Positions 44,310-54,135 of a DNA stretch of 64,000 nt are shown in pieces. Source of the stretch: Arthrobacter globiformis (lineage in GTDB: Bacteria > Actinomycetota > Actinomycetes > Actinomycetales > Micrococcaceae); NCBI RefSeq assembly GCF_030818015.1, contig NZ_JAUSZX010000003.1, positions 1-64,000 of the forward strand, given 5' to 3'. The position numbers were made by a program, and so were the translations under genes. The stretch's first letter is position 1. The number at the start of each line of letters is the position of its first letter. Under the pieces are notes generated by a model. It was not told where the DNA came from and ran no database searches. It saw nothing but the letters and a program-made list of their open reading frames with translations.

Positions 44310-46370
44310 ATGGACACATCCACGGGATCATTGCGCATGACGCTTTCCGACGTTGCCGCCCTGACGCGGGTCCAGCGACCTGTGGTCTCCATGTGGCGCA
44401 AGCGAAGCAGCGGCAGCCAGCTGCCGTTCCCGGCAGCATCGGGTCAGGTGAACGGCGTCGAGCTGTTCGATGCCGGCGATGTCACCGACTGGCTCGAGGC
44501 AACCGGCCGCGGCAGGAATCCCGAGGCGCGGAACGACATCGCAGGTTTCGCCAGAATAATGGCACCAGCCAGTGCGGAGGCACAGGACGGCCGCCGGATG
44601 TTCAACGGCCTGACCTCGTTGCTTGCTTTGAAGGTCATCACCGGTCAGGAGCTCAGCCTAAGCACCACGGACGAACTGCTTGACGCCGCCGATGAAGCGG
44701 ACCCGGATGATCTCTTCCTCTACTCCGAGCTTGAGGCCTTGGGCTCTGACCTTCCCGGATGGGCCAGCTTCGCCGACAGGCTCGCGGACAGTGCCTTCAG
44801 CGCGCCGGCTGCTTTCGAGAAGCTTCTGTCCGGGAGGTTCCGGGAAGGCCTGCGCGAACAGTCAGACACAGCTCTGACGGACCCTGCGCTGGATCTTGTG
44901 GCAGCTGCTGCCATGGAACTGGCATCGACACTGGATGGCGCGCCACCGTTTGTCGATTCGACGCCGGGCGGCAGCGACGTGATGCTCCGCATCGTCCAGC
45001 AGTTCGGCGAGTTCTCGCCGCTGACCCTGCTCACCGGGGATCACGAGGGTGGCCCGTCACGCCTTGCCCGCCGCCGCCTGATGGTGCACGGGGCCGACAA
45101 CGAACACGTGGAAATCGACGCCCAAGGCGCCTTCTCGGTCAACGGGCCGGCTGTCCATGTGGCACAGTATCCCTCCTCCGGCGATCCAGGACTTGGCACC
45201 ACGGAAATTCTTGGAGCCATCGAGAACACCGTGCTTCAGATGGATGACACGCAGCGCGCGGTGGTGATCGCCCCGGCCCGGCTGCTGTGCGACCCACTCA
45301 GTGGCGAGTCGGTCCGGCTCCGCTCGGACCTCCTGCGCTCCGGCAGGATCCGTGCCGTAGTCAGGCTCCAGGCGGGTCTACTGCCTGCGAAGCCGCGGGA
45401 GCCGCAGGCGCTGTGGGTGCTGGGACCGTCCTATGCGGAGGTGCCCATTGCTGAACGCTGGACCATGGTCGCAAACCTGAGCACAACATCGCTGACCCCG
45501 GACGTCAGGCAAGACGTGATCAGCGACATCGTCGCCTCGATGGGTACCCGCGCCACCATCCGTGCACATTCCTTCCGGTTTGCCCGGCTGGTACAGACCC
45601 GCGTCCTGCTAGCGGGCAAGGGTTCCCTCGTCGAGGCTCCGGCCCACAGGCGTCCGATGGCAGCCGGCGGGGCCGAGGCAGCGCTCCGCATCGAGGAGCT
45701 CATCCGGCTCCTGTCGTCCGGGCAGTCCGGACCGCCGGCGATCCCCGGGGTTCAGCCCGGTGCACAAGGCAACCGACCAAACACCACATCGGTCCAGGAA
45801 CTGATCGCAGCCGGAAATCTCCGCTACGTTAATGGCAACCGGCTGGATGAGAACACCTTCAACCCCAGGGAAGGCAGCAGGGTCCTCGGCAGGCAGGAAC
45901 TGCTGGATCCCCATAGCCTGCAACCCAGGTTCATCAGCCTTCTGGACTTCGCGGTCACCTGCCCGAACGGGCGCCTGACCGAGCCCGGTGACGTCGTCTT
46001 CTGCACCAGTCCGCGGCCCGTCGCGGGGGTCGACAGCGAGGGCGGCGCCGTTGTCGTCTTTCCTGCCCGCATCCTGAGGATCGACGACGGTGATCCCGGT
46101 GGCCTGGTGCCTGACGTTGTGGCCGCTGACATCAACAGTCTCCCCGCAACCGACAAAGCCTGGCGCAACTGGCGCCTGCGCCGCACGCCGGACGCTCAAC
46201 GGCAGCCGCTCGCGCAGGCCCTTGCCGTGCTGCAACACGAACAACGCGAGGCCCGCCAGCGCCTCGACCAGTTGGAGGAACTCGCTACCCTGTTTACGGA
46301 CGGCGTAGCGGGCGGAAGCCTCGCCCTGACACCATCTCCAAACGCCGCACCAACAGAAGGAACTGCATAA
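44310..46370 (+). CDS. HTH / degenerate HsdM-like / S-like fusion protein of type I R-M operon
   Basis: A 686-residue protein beginning at the ATG at 44310 (GGGGGCAGG upstream). Residues 5-30 form a helix-turn-helix (MTLSDVAALTRVQRPVVSMW). The middle resembles the HsdM methyltransferase fold: DSTPGGSD near 215 sits where motif I should be, RRLMVHGADNEH follows, and VVIAPARLLCDPL then LLRSGRIRAVVRLQAGLLPA matches the C-terminal half. No NPPF motif is present, so methylation is unlikely. The end (TTSVQELIAAGNLR, GDVVFCTSPRP) looks like part of a specificity subunit. Its stop overlaps the hsdM start. Possible roles are specificity control or regulation. Confidence 0.8.
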   Translation: MDTSTGSLRMTLSDVAALTRVQRPVVSMWRKRSSGSQLPFPAASGQVNGVELFDAGDVTDWLEATGRGRNPEARNDIAGFARIMAPASAEAQDGRRMFNGLTSLLALKVITGQELSLSTTDELLDAADEADPDDLFLYSELEALGSDLPGWASFADRLADSAFSAPAAFEKLLSGRFREGLREQSDTALTDPALDLVAAAAMELASTLDGAPPFVDSTPGGSDVMLRIVQQFGEFSPLTLLTGDHEGGPSRLARRRLMVHGADNEHVEIDAQGAFSVNGPAVHVAQYPSSGDPGLGTTEILGAIENTVLQMDDTQRAVVIAPARLLCDPLSGESVRLRSDLLRSGRIRAVVRLQAGLLPAKPREPQALWVLGPSYAEVPIAERWTMVANLSTTSLTPDVRQDVISDIVASMGTRATIRAHSFRFARLVQTRVLLAGKGSLVEAPAHRRPMAAGGAEAALRIEELIRLLSSGQSGPPAIPGVQPGAQGNRPNTTSVQELIAAGNLRYVNGNRLDENTFNPREGSRVLGRQELLDPHSLQPRFISLLDFAVTCPNGRLTEPGDVVFCTSPRPVAGVDSEGGAVVVFPARILRIDDGDPGGLVPDVVAADINSLPATDKAWRNWRLRRTPDAQRQPLAQALAVLQHEQREARQRLDQLEELATLFTDGVAGGSLALTPSPNAAPTEGTA

Positions 46371-47998
46371 TGCCCCCGAAATCTATGGTGGACCTTGCCC
46401 CGTCCACCATGAAGGAACTCAAGGACACGCTCTGGAAGGCCGCGGACAAACTGCGCGGCTCTATGGATGCCTCACAGTACAAGGACGTGATCCTCGGGCT
46501 GGTATTCCTGAAGTACGTCTCGGACGCGTTCGACGAGCGCCGCGGGCAAATTCAAGCCGAGCTGGAGGCGGATGGGCTCAACGAGGAGCAGATCGCCCAG
46601 CTGATCGACGACGTGGACGAATACACCGGCCGCGGCGTGTTCTGGGTCTCCGAGCGGGCCCGCTGGAGCTACCTGGCGGAGAACGCCAAGGGCCTGCCTG
46701 CGATGAACGGCGCCGCGCCCAAGTCCATCGGGCTGCTCATCGATGAAGCCATGGAGCTCATCATGGCCGACAACAAGTCGCTGGCCGCCACGCTCCCCCG
46801 CATCTACAACCGGGACAACGTGGACCAGCGCCGTCTCGGCGAACTGCTGGACCTGTTCAACTCCGCCCGCTTCACTGGCCAGGGAGCCACGAAGGCCCGT
46901 GATCTGCTCGGCGAGGTCTACGAATACTTCCTGGAGAAGTTCGCCAAGGCTGAGGGCAAGCGTGGCGGCGAGTTCTACACCCCGGCGGGCGTGGTCCGGG
47001 TTCTCGTCGAAGTCCTGGAACCGCACCGCGGTCGCGTCTACGATCCCTGCTGCGGATCCGGCGGCATGTTCGTCCAGGCGGAGAAGTTCCTTGAGGCCCA
47101 CAACATGGAAGGCTCAGACATCTCCGTCTACGGACAGGAGCTCAACGAGCGCACCTGGCGGATGGCCAAGATGAACCTCGCCATCCACGGGCTGAATACC
47201 AACCTCGCGTCCCGATGGGGCGACACGTTCGCACGCGACCAGCACCCGGATCTGACCGGCAACAACGGCGCGGACTTCATCATGGCCAACCCGCCCTTCA
47301 ACATCAAGGACTGGTCCCGTTCTGAGTCCGACCCCCGCTGGAAGTATGGCGTGCCCCCGGCCGGCAACGCCAACTACGCCTGGATCCAGCACATCATCTC
47401 CAAACTGGCCCCCGGCGGCAGCGCCGGCGTGGTCATGGCCAACGGCTCCATGTCCTCCAACTCGGGCGGCGAAGGCGAGATCCGCGCCCAGCTCGTCGAG
47501 GCAGACCTGGTCTCCTGCATGGTAGCCCTGCCCACTCAGCTCTTCCGCAGCACCGGCATTCCCGTGTGCACATGGTTCTTCGCGAAGGATAAGACAGCGG
47601 GTCCCCGCGGCTCTGTGGACAGGACCGGGCAGGTGCTCTTCATCGACGCCCGAAACCTGGGCTACATGGTGGACCGCGCCGAGCGCGCGCTGTCCGACGA
47701 GGACATCGCGAAAATCGCCAACACCTACCACGCCTGGCGCGGGACTGCTTCTGCGGCCGAGGCAGGATTGATGTACGACGACGAGGCCGGCTTCTGCTAT
47801 TCGGCCAGCCTCGCGGAGATCAAGGCAGCAGACTACGCTCTGACACCGGGCCGATACGTCGGTGCTGCCGATGTCGAGGACGACGGCGAGCCGATCGAAG
47901 AGAAGATCGCGCGGTTGACGGCGGCATTGTACGAGCAGTTCGAGGAGTCCGAGAGGCTTGCGTCGGTTGTACGCGAGCAGCTAGGGAGGGTCTCATGA
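46370..47998 (+). CDS. hsdM: Type I restriction-modification methyltransferase subunit
   Basis: A 542-residue HsdM. It has the N-terminal helical domain (TLWKAADKLRGSMDASQYKD), SAM-binding motif DPCCGSGGMF near residue 225 and the catalytic motif NPPF near 308. It adenine-methylates the host recognition sequence in complex with HsdS. The start overlaps the stop of the preceding gene (TAATG), and the stop overlaps hsdS (ATGA), so the operon is tightly coupled. Confidence 0.96.
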   Translation: MPPKSMVDLAPSTMKELKDTLWKAADKLRGSMDASQYKDVILGLVFLKYVSDAFDERRGQIQAELEADGLNEEQIAQLIDDVDEYTGRGVFWVSERARWSYLAENAKGLPAMNGAAPKSIGLLIDEAMELIMADNKSLAATLPRIYNRDNVDQRRLGELLDLFNSARFTGQGATKARDLLGEVYEYFLEKFAKAEGKRGGEFYTPAGVVRVLVEVLEPHRGRVYDPCCGSGGMFVQAEKFLEAHNMEGSDISVYGQELNERTWRMAKMNLAIHGLNTNLASRWGDTFARDQHPDLTGNNGADFIMANPPFNIKDWSRSESDPRWKYGVPPAGNANYAWIQHIISKLAPGGSAGVVMANGSMSSNSGGEGEIRAQLVEADLVSCMVALPTQLFRSTGIPVCTWFFAKDKTAGPRGSVDRTGQVLFIDARNLGYMVDRAERALSDEDIAKIANTYHAWRGTASAAEAGLMYDDEAGFCYSASLAEIKAADYALTPGRYVGAADVEDDGEPIEEKIARLTAALYEQFEESERLASVVREQLGRVS

Positions 47999-49233
47999 GT
48001 TCCATGCGGGTCACGAGTATTGGCGAGCTTGTGGCGGCTGGTGCGCTCGAAATCGGCGACGGGTACCGCACGAAGCGGGCTGAACACGGTCGACCGGGTT
48101 ACCGAATAATCCGTGTTGCAGATGTAATGGACGATGCCGTCCGGTTCGACGGTCTGGACTTCGTCTCGGATAAATACGCCAACTCCATCGGAGGAAAAGC
48201 GGGCCAGGCGGGCGACGTCTTGCTGACCACGAAGGGTACAGTCGGCCGCGCCGCCATTCTGCCGGAAACAGGCGAACGTGTCGTGTACAGCCCACAGCTC
48301 TGCTACTTCCGAGTCCTGAATACTGATGCAATCGTTCCCCGTTTTTTACGCTACTGGTTTGGTAGCACAGAGTTCTGGAACCAGGCTGCCAACCGGATGA
48401 ACAACACGGACATGGCCGCCTATATCAACCTGGGTGACATCAGATCACTCCTAGTGACTCTGCCTGTGGTTTCCGAACAGCGGGCAATTACAGATGTGCT
48501 TGGTGCCTTGGACGACAAGATCGTCGCCAACTCCCGTCTCATTACAAAGATCGGGGAGGTGTTGGAAGCTACTTTCGCTTTGATTTGCGGTCAGTCCGAC
48601 GCAACAATCCCGTTTAACGAGTTAGCCACGGTCACCAAAGGCGTGGCCTATCGGAGCGCGGATCTTCGTACGTCATCAACTGCTCTCGTCACCCTGAAGT
48701 CGTTTCATAGGAACGGCGGATACTCGCTCAGGGGGCTCAAGGACTATGCCGGCCCGTTCAAGGCTGCTCAACAGATCTCCCCTGGCGAACTGGTCGTCGC
48801 TCAGACAGACCTGACCCAAGCGGCGGAAGTGGTCGGCCGAGCAGTCCGTGTACCCGGAGCCCCAAATTACGAAAAGCTCGTCGCCAGCTCGGATCTGGCC
48901 ATCATCCGTCCGCGGACGAACACGCCGGTCGAATTCTTGCTCGGCGTGATGTTGCAAGGGCGCTTCCGAGCACACTGCAGGAGTCGCACTAGCGGCACGA
49001 CCGTTCTGCATCTAGGTTCTGACGCCATCCCTTCGTTCCCTGCGCCGCGGGTTTCGAGTGACCAGCAAAAGGACTATGCCGCAGCGGCCCGTCCTCTTCT
49101 CGAACTGCGGGATTCGCTCGAGTATGAGGCGCAATCACTGGGATCGACTCGCGATACTCTGCTGCCTCAACTCATGTCCGGCAAGCTGCGGGTCAAGGAC
49201 GCCGAGAAGGTCCTAGAGGGCGCGGGCGTATGA
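47995..49233 (+). CDS. hsdS: Type I restriction-modification specificity subunit
   Basis: A 412-residue HsdS with two target-recognition domains. Each is followed by a conserved helical region: VSEQRAITDVLGALDDKI between the domains, and a second copy near the C-terminus (LYxxAQSLGSTRDTLLPQLM region). Each TRD reads half of a bipartite DNA target, which cannot be predicted from sequence here. The composition is more AT-rich than its neighbours, common for exchanged S genes. ATGA overlaps on both sides. Confidence 0.94.
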   Translation: MSSMRVTSIGELVAAGALEIGDGYRTKRAEHGRPGYRIIRVADVMDDAVRFDGLDFVSDKYANSIGGKAGQAGDVLLTTKGTVGRAAILPETGERVVYSPQLCYFRVLNTDAIVPRFLRYWFGSTEFWNQAANRMNNTDMAAYINLGDIRSLLVTLPVVSEQRAITDVLGALDDKIVANSRLITKIGEVLEATFALICGQSDATIPFNELATVTKGVAYRSADLRTSSTALVTLKSFHRNGGYSLRGLKDYAGPFKAAQQISPGELVVAQTDLTQAAEVVGRAVRVPGAPNYEKLVASSDLAIIRPRTNTPVEFLLGVMLQGRFRAHCRSRTSGTTVLHLGSDAIPSFPAPRVSSDQQKDYAAAARPLLELRDSLEYEAQSLGSTRDTLLPQLMSGKLRVKDAEKVLEGAGV

Positions 49234-50336
49234 GCCGGGGCGGAGGTGAGATTCAGCCTGGAGCCCGGCAGTACTCCACGGACGCGTCGTTTCCGGCCAC
49301 GCCGGCGGTCAGTTCCATGCCGGAGTGGTACCCCGAGCTGCTTGCCTCTGTCACCCGGCAAGTCAGCACCGGCCGGTTCAAGGCCATCACTGCGGCGAAC
49401 CGGGAGCTGCTGGCCAGCTATTACGCCATGGGGCAGGACATCCTGGACCGGCAGAATCTTGAAGGCTGGGGAGCCAGGATTATCGACAGGCTTGCGGCTG
49501 ATCTGAAGAGCCAGTTCCCTGGTGCCTCCGGGTTCTCGCCGCGAAACCTGAAGTACATGCGGGCGTTTGCCGAGACCTGGCCGGCTGAGGCAATTGTGCA
49601 AGCGCCGCTTGCACAATTGCCGTGGTACCACCATCTGGCACTGATCCAGAAGCTCGACGACCCTGGGACACGCCTCTGGTACGCAAATGCCTCTGTGGAA
49701 CACGGCTGGTCACGCAATGTCCTGGTTCACCAGATCGAGTCGAGACTCCACGAGCGCTCCGGGCAGGCGGTTACCAACTTCTCGGCGACCATGCCGCCGT
49801 CGGACTCCGACCTGGCCCAGCAGTCCCTTAAAGACCCGTACGTCTTCGATTTCCTGGCGCTGACAGACCGCCGCAACGAGCAGGAACTCGAACACCAGCT
49901 GATCCAGCACGTCGAGAAGTTCCTGCTGGAGCTGGGACAGGGCTTCGCGTTTGTCGGCGAGCAGGTCCGGCTGGAGATCAACGGGGACGAATTCTTCGCT
50001 GACCTGCTGTTCTACCACCTCAGGCTGCGCTGCTACGTGGTCATCGAGCTCAAGGCCACCAGGTTTGAACCCGGTTTCCTCGGGCAGCTGGGCATGTACA
50101 TGGCAGCCGTGGACGACCTGCTGGCCCATGCCGACGACAAGCCAACCATCGGCCTCCTGCTCTGCAAAGAGAAGAACAACGTGGTGGCCGAGTATGCGCT
50201 CCGGGGATACAAAACACCGATCGGTGTCGCCGAATGGACAGACACCGTGGTCAAGTCGCTGCCCGAGGAATTCAGCGCCAGCCTGCCCAGCATCCGCGAG
50301 CTCGAAGCCGAACTTTCGCAGGACATCTCAGAATGA
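49230..50336 (+). CDS. DUF1016 (YhcG-type) PD-(D/E)XK nuclease-family protein
   Basis: A 368-residue protein. The N-terminal DUF1016 helical domain includes GFSPRNLKYMRAF and PWYHHLALIQKL; the C-terminal nuclease-like domain has FFADLLFYH (Asp near 256) and YVVIELKAT (E-x-K near 273). DUF1016 proteins are frequently embedded in type I restriction loci, as here between hsdS and hsdR with four-base overlaps at both ends. The role is unsettled; a restriction accessory or a separate nuclease are possible. Its coding sequence contains a perfect 33-bp palindrome at 49589-49621. Confidence 0.92.
   Translation: MSRGGGEIQPGARQYSTDASFPATPAVSSMPEWYPELLASVTRQVSTGRFKAITAANRELLASYYAMGQDILDRQNLEGWGARIIDRLAADLKSQFPGASGFSPRNLKYMRAFAETWPAEAIVQAPLAQLPWYHHLALIQKLDDPGTRLWYANASVEHGWSRNVLVHQIESRLHERSGQAVTNFSATMPPSDSDLAQQSLKDPYVFDFLALTDRRNEQELEHQLIQHVEKFLLELGQGFAFVGEQVRLEINGDEFFADLLFYHLRLRCYVVIELKATRFEPGFLGQLGMYMAAVDDLLAHADDKPTIGLLLCKEKNNVVAEYALRGYKTPIGVAEWTDTVVKSLPEEFSASLPSIRELEAELSQDISE
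49589..49621. repeat. Perfect 33-bp palindrome inside the DUF1016 gene
   Basis: GGCAATTGTGCAAGCG (49589-49604) is the exact reverse complement of 49606-49621 around a single C. It encodes part of the segment IVQAPLAQLPWYHH. The mRNA would form a very stable hairpin within the coding region. Confidence 0.9.
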
Positions 50337-53300
50337 CATCCGGTCCATCAGGGGGAACCACCGTGACAACAGCACCCGCCGTAGCCTTTTCCGAAGCCGA
50401 GTGGGAAGGCATGGCCCTTGAGCTTTTGGCCGAGCCGCTCGGCTGGGGGCCGGTGTTCGGGCAGGCCATCGCCCCCGGCACTGGCGAGCGGGACACCTGG
50501 GATGAGCTGCTGATCCGGCCACGGCTGCTCGGCGCGCTGCAGAAATTCAACCCGACGGTTCCGGCCCAGTACCTGCAGCAGGCCCTCGCCGAGATTTCCT
50601 CGCCCAAATCCAACGATGCCATTGCCGAAAACCACCGCATCCATAACTACCTCGTGGACGGCTACCGGCTCAGTTACATCGACTCGGACAGCAACGAAGC
50701 CAACCCCACCATTCACCTGCTGAGCCAGGATCCTGACCAGAACGACTGGCTCGCCGTCAACCAGGTCACCCTGGTACAGGGTGACTACAAGCGCCGCTTC
50801 GACCTCGTGCTGTACTGCAACGGCATGCCGGTGAGCGTCATCGAGCTCAAGAAGGCCGGGAGCGCCACCGCTGACGTGGCCTCGGCGCACGCCCAGCTGC
50901 AGACGTACCTGCGGGAATTCCCCATGGCGTTCCGCTTCTGTGTCTTTACACTCGCTTCGGACGGGATCCAGGCCAAGTACGGCACACCGTTCACTCCTCT
51001 CAACCACTTCTCGCCCTGGAATGTAGACGACGACGGTCTGCCGGTCGCTCCCGGTTACATGGAGGACGGACTGGCCGTCACAGCACTGGAGACAGCACTC
51101 AACGGCCTGTACAACCAGGAGCGCTTCCTGCAGCTGACCCGCAATTTCACTGCCTTTGATGGCGGCTCGGACGGGCTCATGAAGCGCATCGCCAAGCCGC
51201 ACCAGTACTTCGCCGTGACCAAAGCCGTGGGCAGCACTGTCCAGGCGGTCGTAAGCAACGGCAAGGCCGGCGTCGTCTGGCACACCCAGGGCTCCGGCAA
51301 GTCCATGGAGATGGAGCTCTACACCAACCTGGTGGCACGGCATCCGAAGCTGAAGAACCCGACGGTCGTGGTGATCACGGACCGCAACGAGCTCGACGGC
51401 CAGCTGTTCGAGGGCTTTGACCGGAGCCTGCTGCTGGCGGAATCGCCCAGGCAGATCCGGAAGCGCTCGGAGCTGCGGGAGGAACTGAGCAACCGCACCA
51501 CCGGCGGCATCTACTTCACCACGCTGCAGAAGTTCGGCCGTAGCAAGGCCGAAAAGGACGCCGGCTCCGAACACCCGCTGCTGTCCGACCGGCGGAACAT
51601 CATCGTGGTCGTGGACGAGGCCCACCGGTCGCACTACGACGACCTGGACGGTTACGCCCGGCACCTGCGAGACGCCCTGCCGCACGCGACCCTGATCGCG
51701 TTCACCGGCACGCCCATTTCGTTTGATGACCGGAACACGCGGGACGTGTTCGGCGAGTATATCGACATCTACGACCTTTCCCGGGCAGTGGAGGACGGTG
51801 CCACGGTGCCGGTGTACTTCGAGCCGCGGCTGATCAAGGTTGGTCTGGCGTCCGAGGTCACCGAGGAGATCCTGGACCAGGCGGCCGACGAGGCCACCCG
51901 GGGCCTGGACGACACGGAGCGGGCGCGCCTCGAAGCGAGCGTCGCGGTGGTGAATGCCGTCTACGGCGCCCCGCAGCGCATCGCGGCGCTGGCGGAAGAC
52001 CTGGTGGCGCACTGGGAGAACCGGCGCGCCCGGATGGGCAAGTTCATCGAGGCGCCGGGCAAGGCAATGATCGTGGGCGGGACGCGGGAGATCTGCGCGA
52101 AGCTGTACACCGCCATCGTGGAGCTGCGGCCAGACTGGCATTCCGATGACCTGGCCAAGGGCAAGATCAAGGTGGTCTATTCCGGTGACGCCACCGATGT
52201 CCCGCCGGTCTCCGACCATGTGCGCCGCGACTCGGCGAACGCGACCGTCAAAGAACGGCTGAAGGATGTCGACGATGAGCTGGAGCTCGTGATCGTCAAG
52301 GACATGATGCTCACCGGCTACGACTCTCCGCCGCTGCACACCCTGTACCTGGACCGGCCGCTCAAGGGCGCGCTGCTGATGCAGACCCTGGCCCGGGTGA
52401 ACCGTACCTTCCGCGGCAAGAAGGACGGGCTCCTGGTGGCCTATGCGCCGCTGGCGGAGAACCTGGCCAAGGCGCTGGGTGAGTACACCAAGGACGACCA
52501 GACGAACAAGCCGGTCGGCCGCAACGTGGATGAGGCAATTGGACTGACCGTGTCGCTGGTGGAAACGCTCCGTGGGCTGCTCGCGGGGTACGACTGGAAA
52601 TCTGTACTGATGAGGGGCGGCCCCAAAGCCTTCGTCAGCGCGGCAACGGGCGCGGCCAACTACCTGCGAAGCCCTGAAACGCCTGGTAACCGGCCGGCTG
52701 AGGGCGAGGAGACGCTGGCCTCTAAATACCGTCGCCACTCCGGCCAGCTGTCGCGGGCGTGGGCGCTGTGTTCCGGCTCCGATACTCTGGCCGGGCTGCG
52801 TCCGGAGATCCAGGTCTACGAGGAGACCCGGGTGTACATGGCCAAGTTCGACGCCGCAGACCGCCAGGCCAGCGGCGAGCCGGTTCCTGAGGAGATCCAG
52901 CGGCTGCTGGGAAACCTGATCGCGTCCGCAACGACTTCCGGCGAGGTGCTGGACATCTACGAGGCTGCCGGCATGGCGAAGCCCTCGTTGGATGACCTGA
53001 CGCCGGAGTTCGTCGCCAAGACCCAGAAGGCACGGAATCCGCAGCTGGCCATTGAGGCGCTGCGGAAGCTCATCGCCGATGAGTCGGCTGTGGCAACACG
53101 AAATAACGTGATCCGGCAGCGGGCGTTCTCGGAGCGCATCACCGAGCTGATGAGGAAGTACACCAACCAGCAGCTGACGTCGGCTGAGGTTATCGCTGAG
53201 CTGGTGGAACTGGCCCGTGAGGTGGCTGCCGAGGGGAACCGCGGGGCACACTTCACTCCCCCGCTTAACTCTGACGAGCTGGCTTTCTATGATGCCGTGG

Positions 53301-53557
53301 CTTCCAATGAGTCTGCCGTGGAGGTCCAAGGGGAAGGGATCCTCGCGGACATCGCCCGCGAACTGGTCGCCGTCATGCGCAGGGACATCCGGACAGACTG
53401 GACGGTGCGCGATGATGTCAGGGCGAAGCTCCGCTCCTCCATCAAGAGGCTCCTGGTCCGGTTCGGGTACCCGCCGGACAAGCAGCCCGAGGCCATCAAG
53501 CTGGTCATGGAGCAGATGGAGTCCATGGCGCCGCGGTTTGCGGAGGCTCGTGCATGA
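50333..53557 (+). CDS. hsdR: Type I restriction endonuclease, motor subunit
   Basis: A 1074-residue HsdR. The N-terminal nuclease domain has RFDLVLYCNGMPVSVIELKK (Asp near 155, E-x-K near 170); the SF2 motor has Walker A QGSGKSMEM near 320, VDEAH near 428 and AFTGTP; a C-terminal helical region binds the methylase core. It translocates DNA and cuts far from unmethylated sites. I chose the ATG at 50333, which overlaps the DUF1016 stop (ATGA), over a longer frame that overlaps that gene by 100 bases. The operon ends here. Confidence 0.96.
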   Translation: MTSGPSGGTTVTTAPAVAFSEAEWEGMALELLAEPLGWGPVFGQAIAPGTGERDTWDELLIRPRLLGALQKFNPTVPAQYLQQALAEISSPKSNDAIAENHRIHNYLVDGYRLSYIDSDSNEANPTIHLLSQDPDQNDWLAVNQVTLVQGDYKRRFDLVLYCNGMPVSVIELKKAGSATADVASAHAQLQTYLREFPMAFRFCVFTLASDGIQAKYGTPFTPLNHFSPWNVDDDGLPVAPGYMEDGLAVTALETALNGLYNQERFLQLTRNFTAFDGGSDGLMKRIAKPHQYFAVTKAVGSTVQAVVSNGKAGVVWHTQGSGKSMEMELYTNLVARHPKLKNPTVVVITDRNELDGQLFEGFDRSLLLAESPRQIRKRSELREELSNRTTGGIYFTTLQKFGRSKAEKDAGSEHPLLSDRRNIIVVVDEAHRSHYDDLDGYARHLRDALPHATLIAFTGTPISFDDRNTRDVFGEYIDIYDLSRAVEDGATVPVYFEPRLIKVGLASEVTEEILDQAADEATRGLDDTERARLEASVAVVNAVYGAPQRIAALAEDLVAHWENRRARMGKFIEAPGKAMIVGGTREICAKLYTAIVELRPDWHSDDLAKGKIKVVYSGDATDVPPVSDHVRRDSANATVKERLKDVDDELELVIVKDMMLTGYDSPPLHTLYLDRPLKGALLMQTLARVNRTFRGKKDGLLVAYAPLAENLAKALGEYTKDDQTNKPVGRNVDEAIGLTVSLVETLRGLLAGYDWKSVLMRGGPKAFVSAATGAANYLRSPETPGNRPAEGEETLASKYRRHSGQLSRAWALCSGSDTLAGLRPEIQVYEETRVYMAKFDAADRQASGEPVPEEIQRLLGNLIASATTSGEVLDIYEAAGMAKPSLDDLTPEFVAKTQKARNPQLAIEALRKLIADESAVATRNNVIRQRAFSERITELMRKYTNQQLTSAEVIAELVELAREVAAEGNRGAHFTPPLNSDELAFYDAVASNESAVEVQGEGILADIARELVAVMRRDIRTDWTVRDDVRAKLRSSIKRLLVRFGYPPDKQPEAIKLVMEQMESMAPRFAEARA

Positions 53558-53678
53558 CGGGCCCTTCCAACCTCCGGAGCGAGATCGAGTCCTTGCGGAT
53601 GCGGCGGAAGTGCTTCGAGTGCTCAGTGACACGTAGCGGCAACAGTGGCACCCTGCCACGACTTACCTTGGGGGAAAA

Positions 53679-54131
53679 TTGAACGTTCTGGGCCTTCAAT
53701 GCGAAAAAAACCGAATCATTTGGGCGGTAGCGTCCGGTTCAACACGCGCCTCGGCCAGCCTTTTGGGGGCCGGAAGCTCGGGGCCACCCTCGGACGACCG
53801 ATCAGAGCAGCTCCTTTGGGTTTACAAGGAGATCAGCGAAATGATTGCGACGCACGCTCCAGACGTGATCCACCTCAGCGAAGCTGAGGCCGGTCAGAGC
53901 ATGAAAGCTTCTACGCTGGAACGGGCTCAAGTCGATGGCATCGTACTCGCCGCGGCCGCTCAGTCGAGAACACCGATACACACCTTCAAGTGGGCAACAT
54001 TGCGAGCACGGTTCAAGGTGGGTGCGAAGGAGCAGATATTGGCCTACGTCGCCGAGCTCGCCGTCGCGGATGGTATTCCCAAAAGTCGCCTAACGCCGGT
54101 TGTTGCAGCTATAGCGACCATGAACGCGTGA
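53679..54131 (+). CDS. RNase H-fold-like (RuvC-like) protein
   Basis: A 150-residue protein starting with a TTG four bases after GGGGGA. The order of strands and helices (VLGLQCEKNRIIWAVASG, PDVIHLSEAEAG, RAQVDGIVLAAAAQ, LTPVVAAIATMNA) suggests an RNase H/RuvC-like fold. The expected first Asp is Gln in GLQC, while the Glu in LSEAEAG is kept, so catalytic activity is doubtful. It begins 120 bases after hsdR, past a small GTGGCA/TGCCAC hairpin, and lies 4 bases before the kinase gene. I read it as the partner of the kinase; fold assignment is moderate. Confidence 0.6.
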   Translation: MNVLGLQCEKNRIIWAVASGSTRASASLLGAGSSGPPSDDRSEQLLWVYKEISEMIATHAPDVIHLSEAEAGQSMKASTLERAQVDGIVLAAAAQSRTPIHTFKWATLRARFKVGAKEQILAYVAELAVADGIPKSRLTPVVAAIATMNA

Positions 54132-54135
54132 TCCC

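Noticed and set aside
50348..53659. 1103-codon open frame antisense to hsdR
   Set aside because: Long antisense frames are expected opposite GC-rich genes. It has no recognisable domain and hsdR is clearly coded on the other strand.
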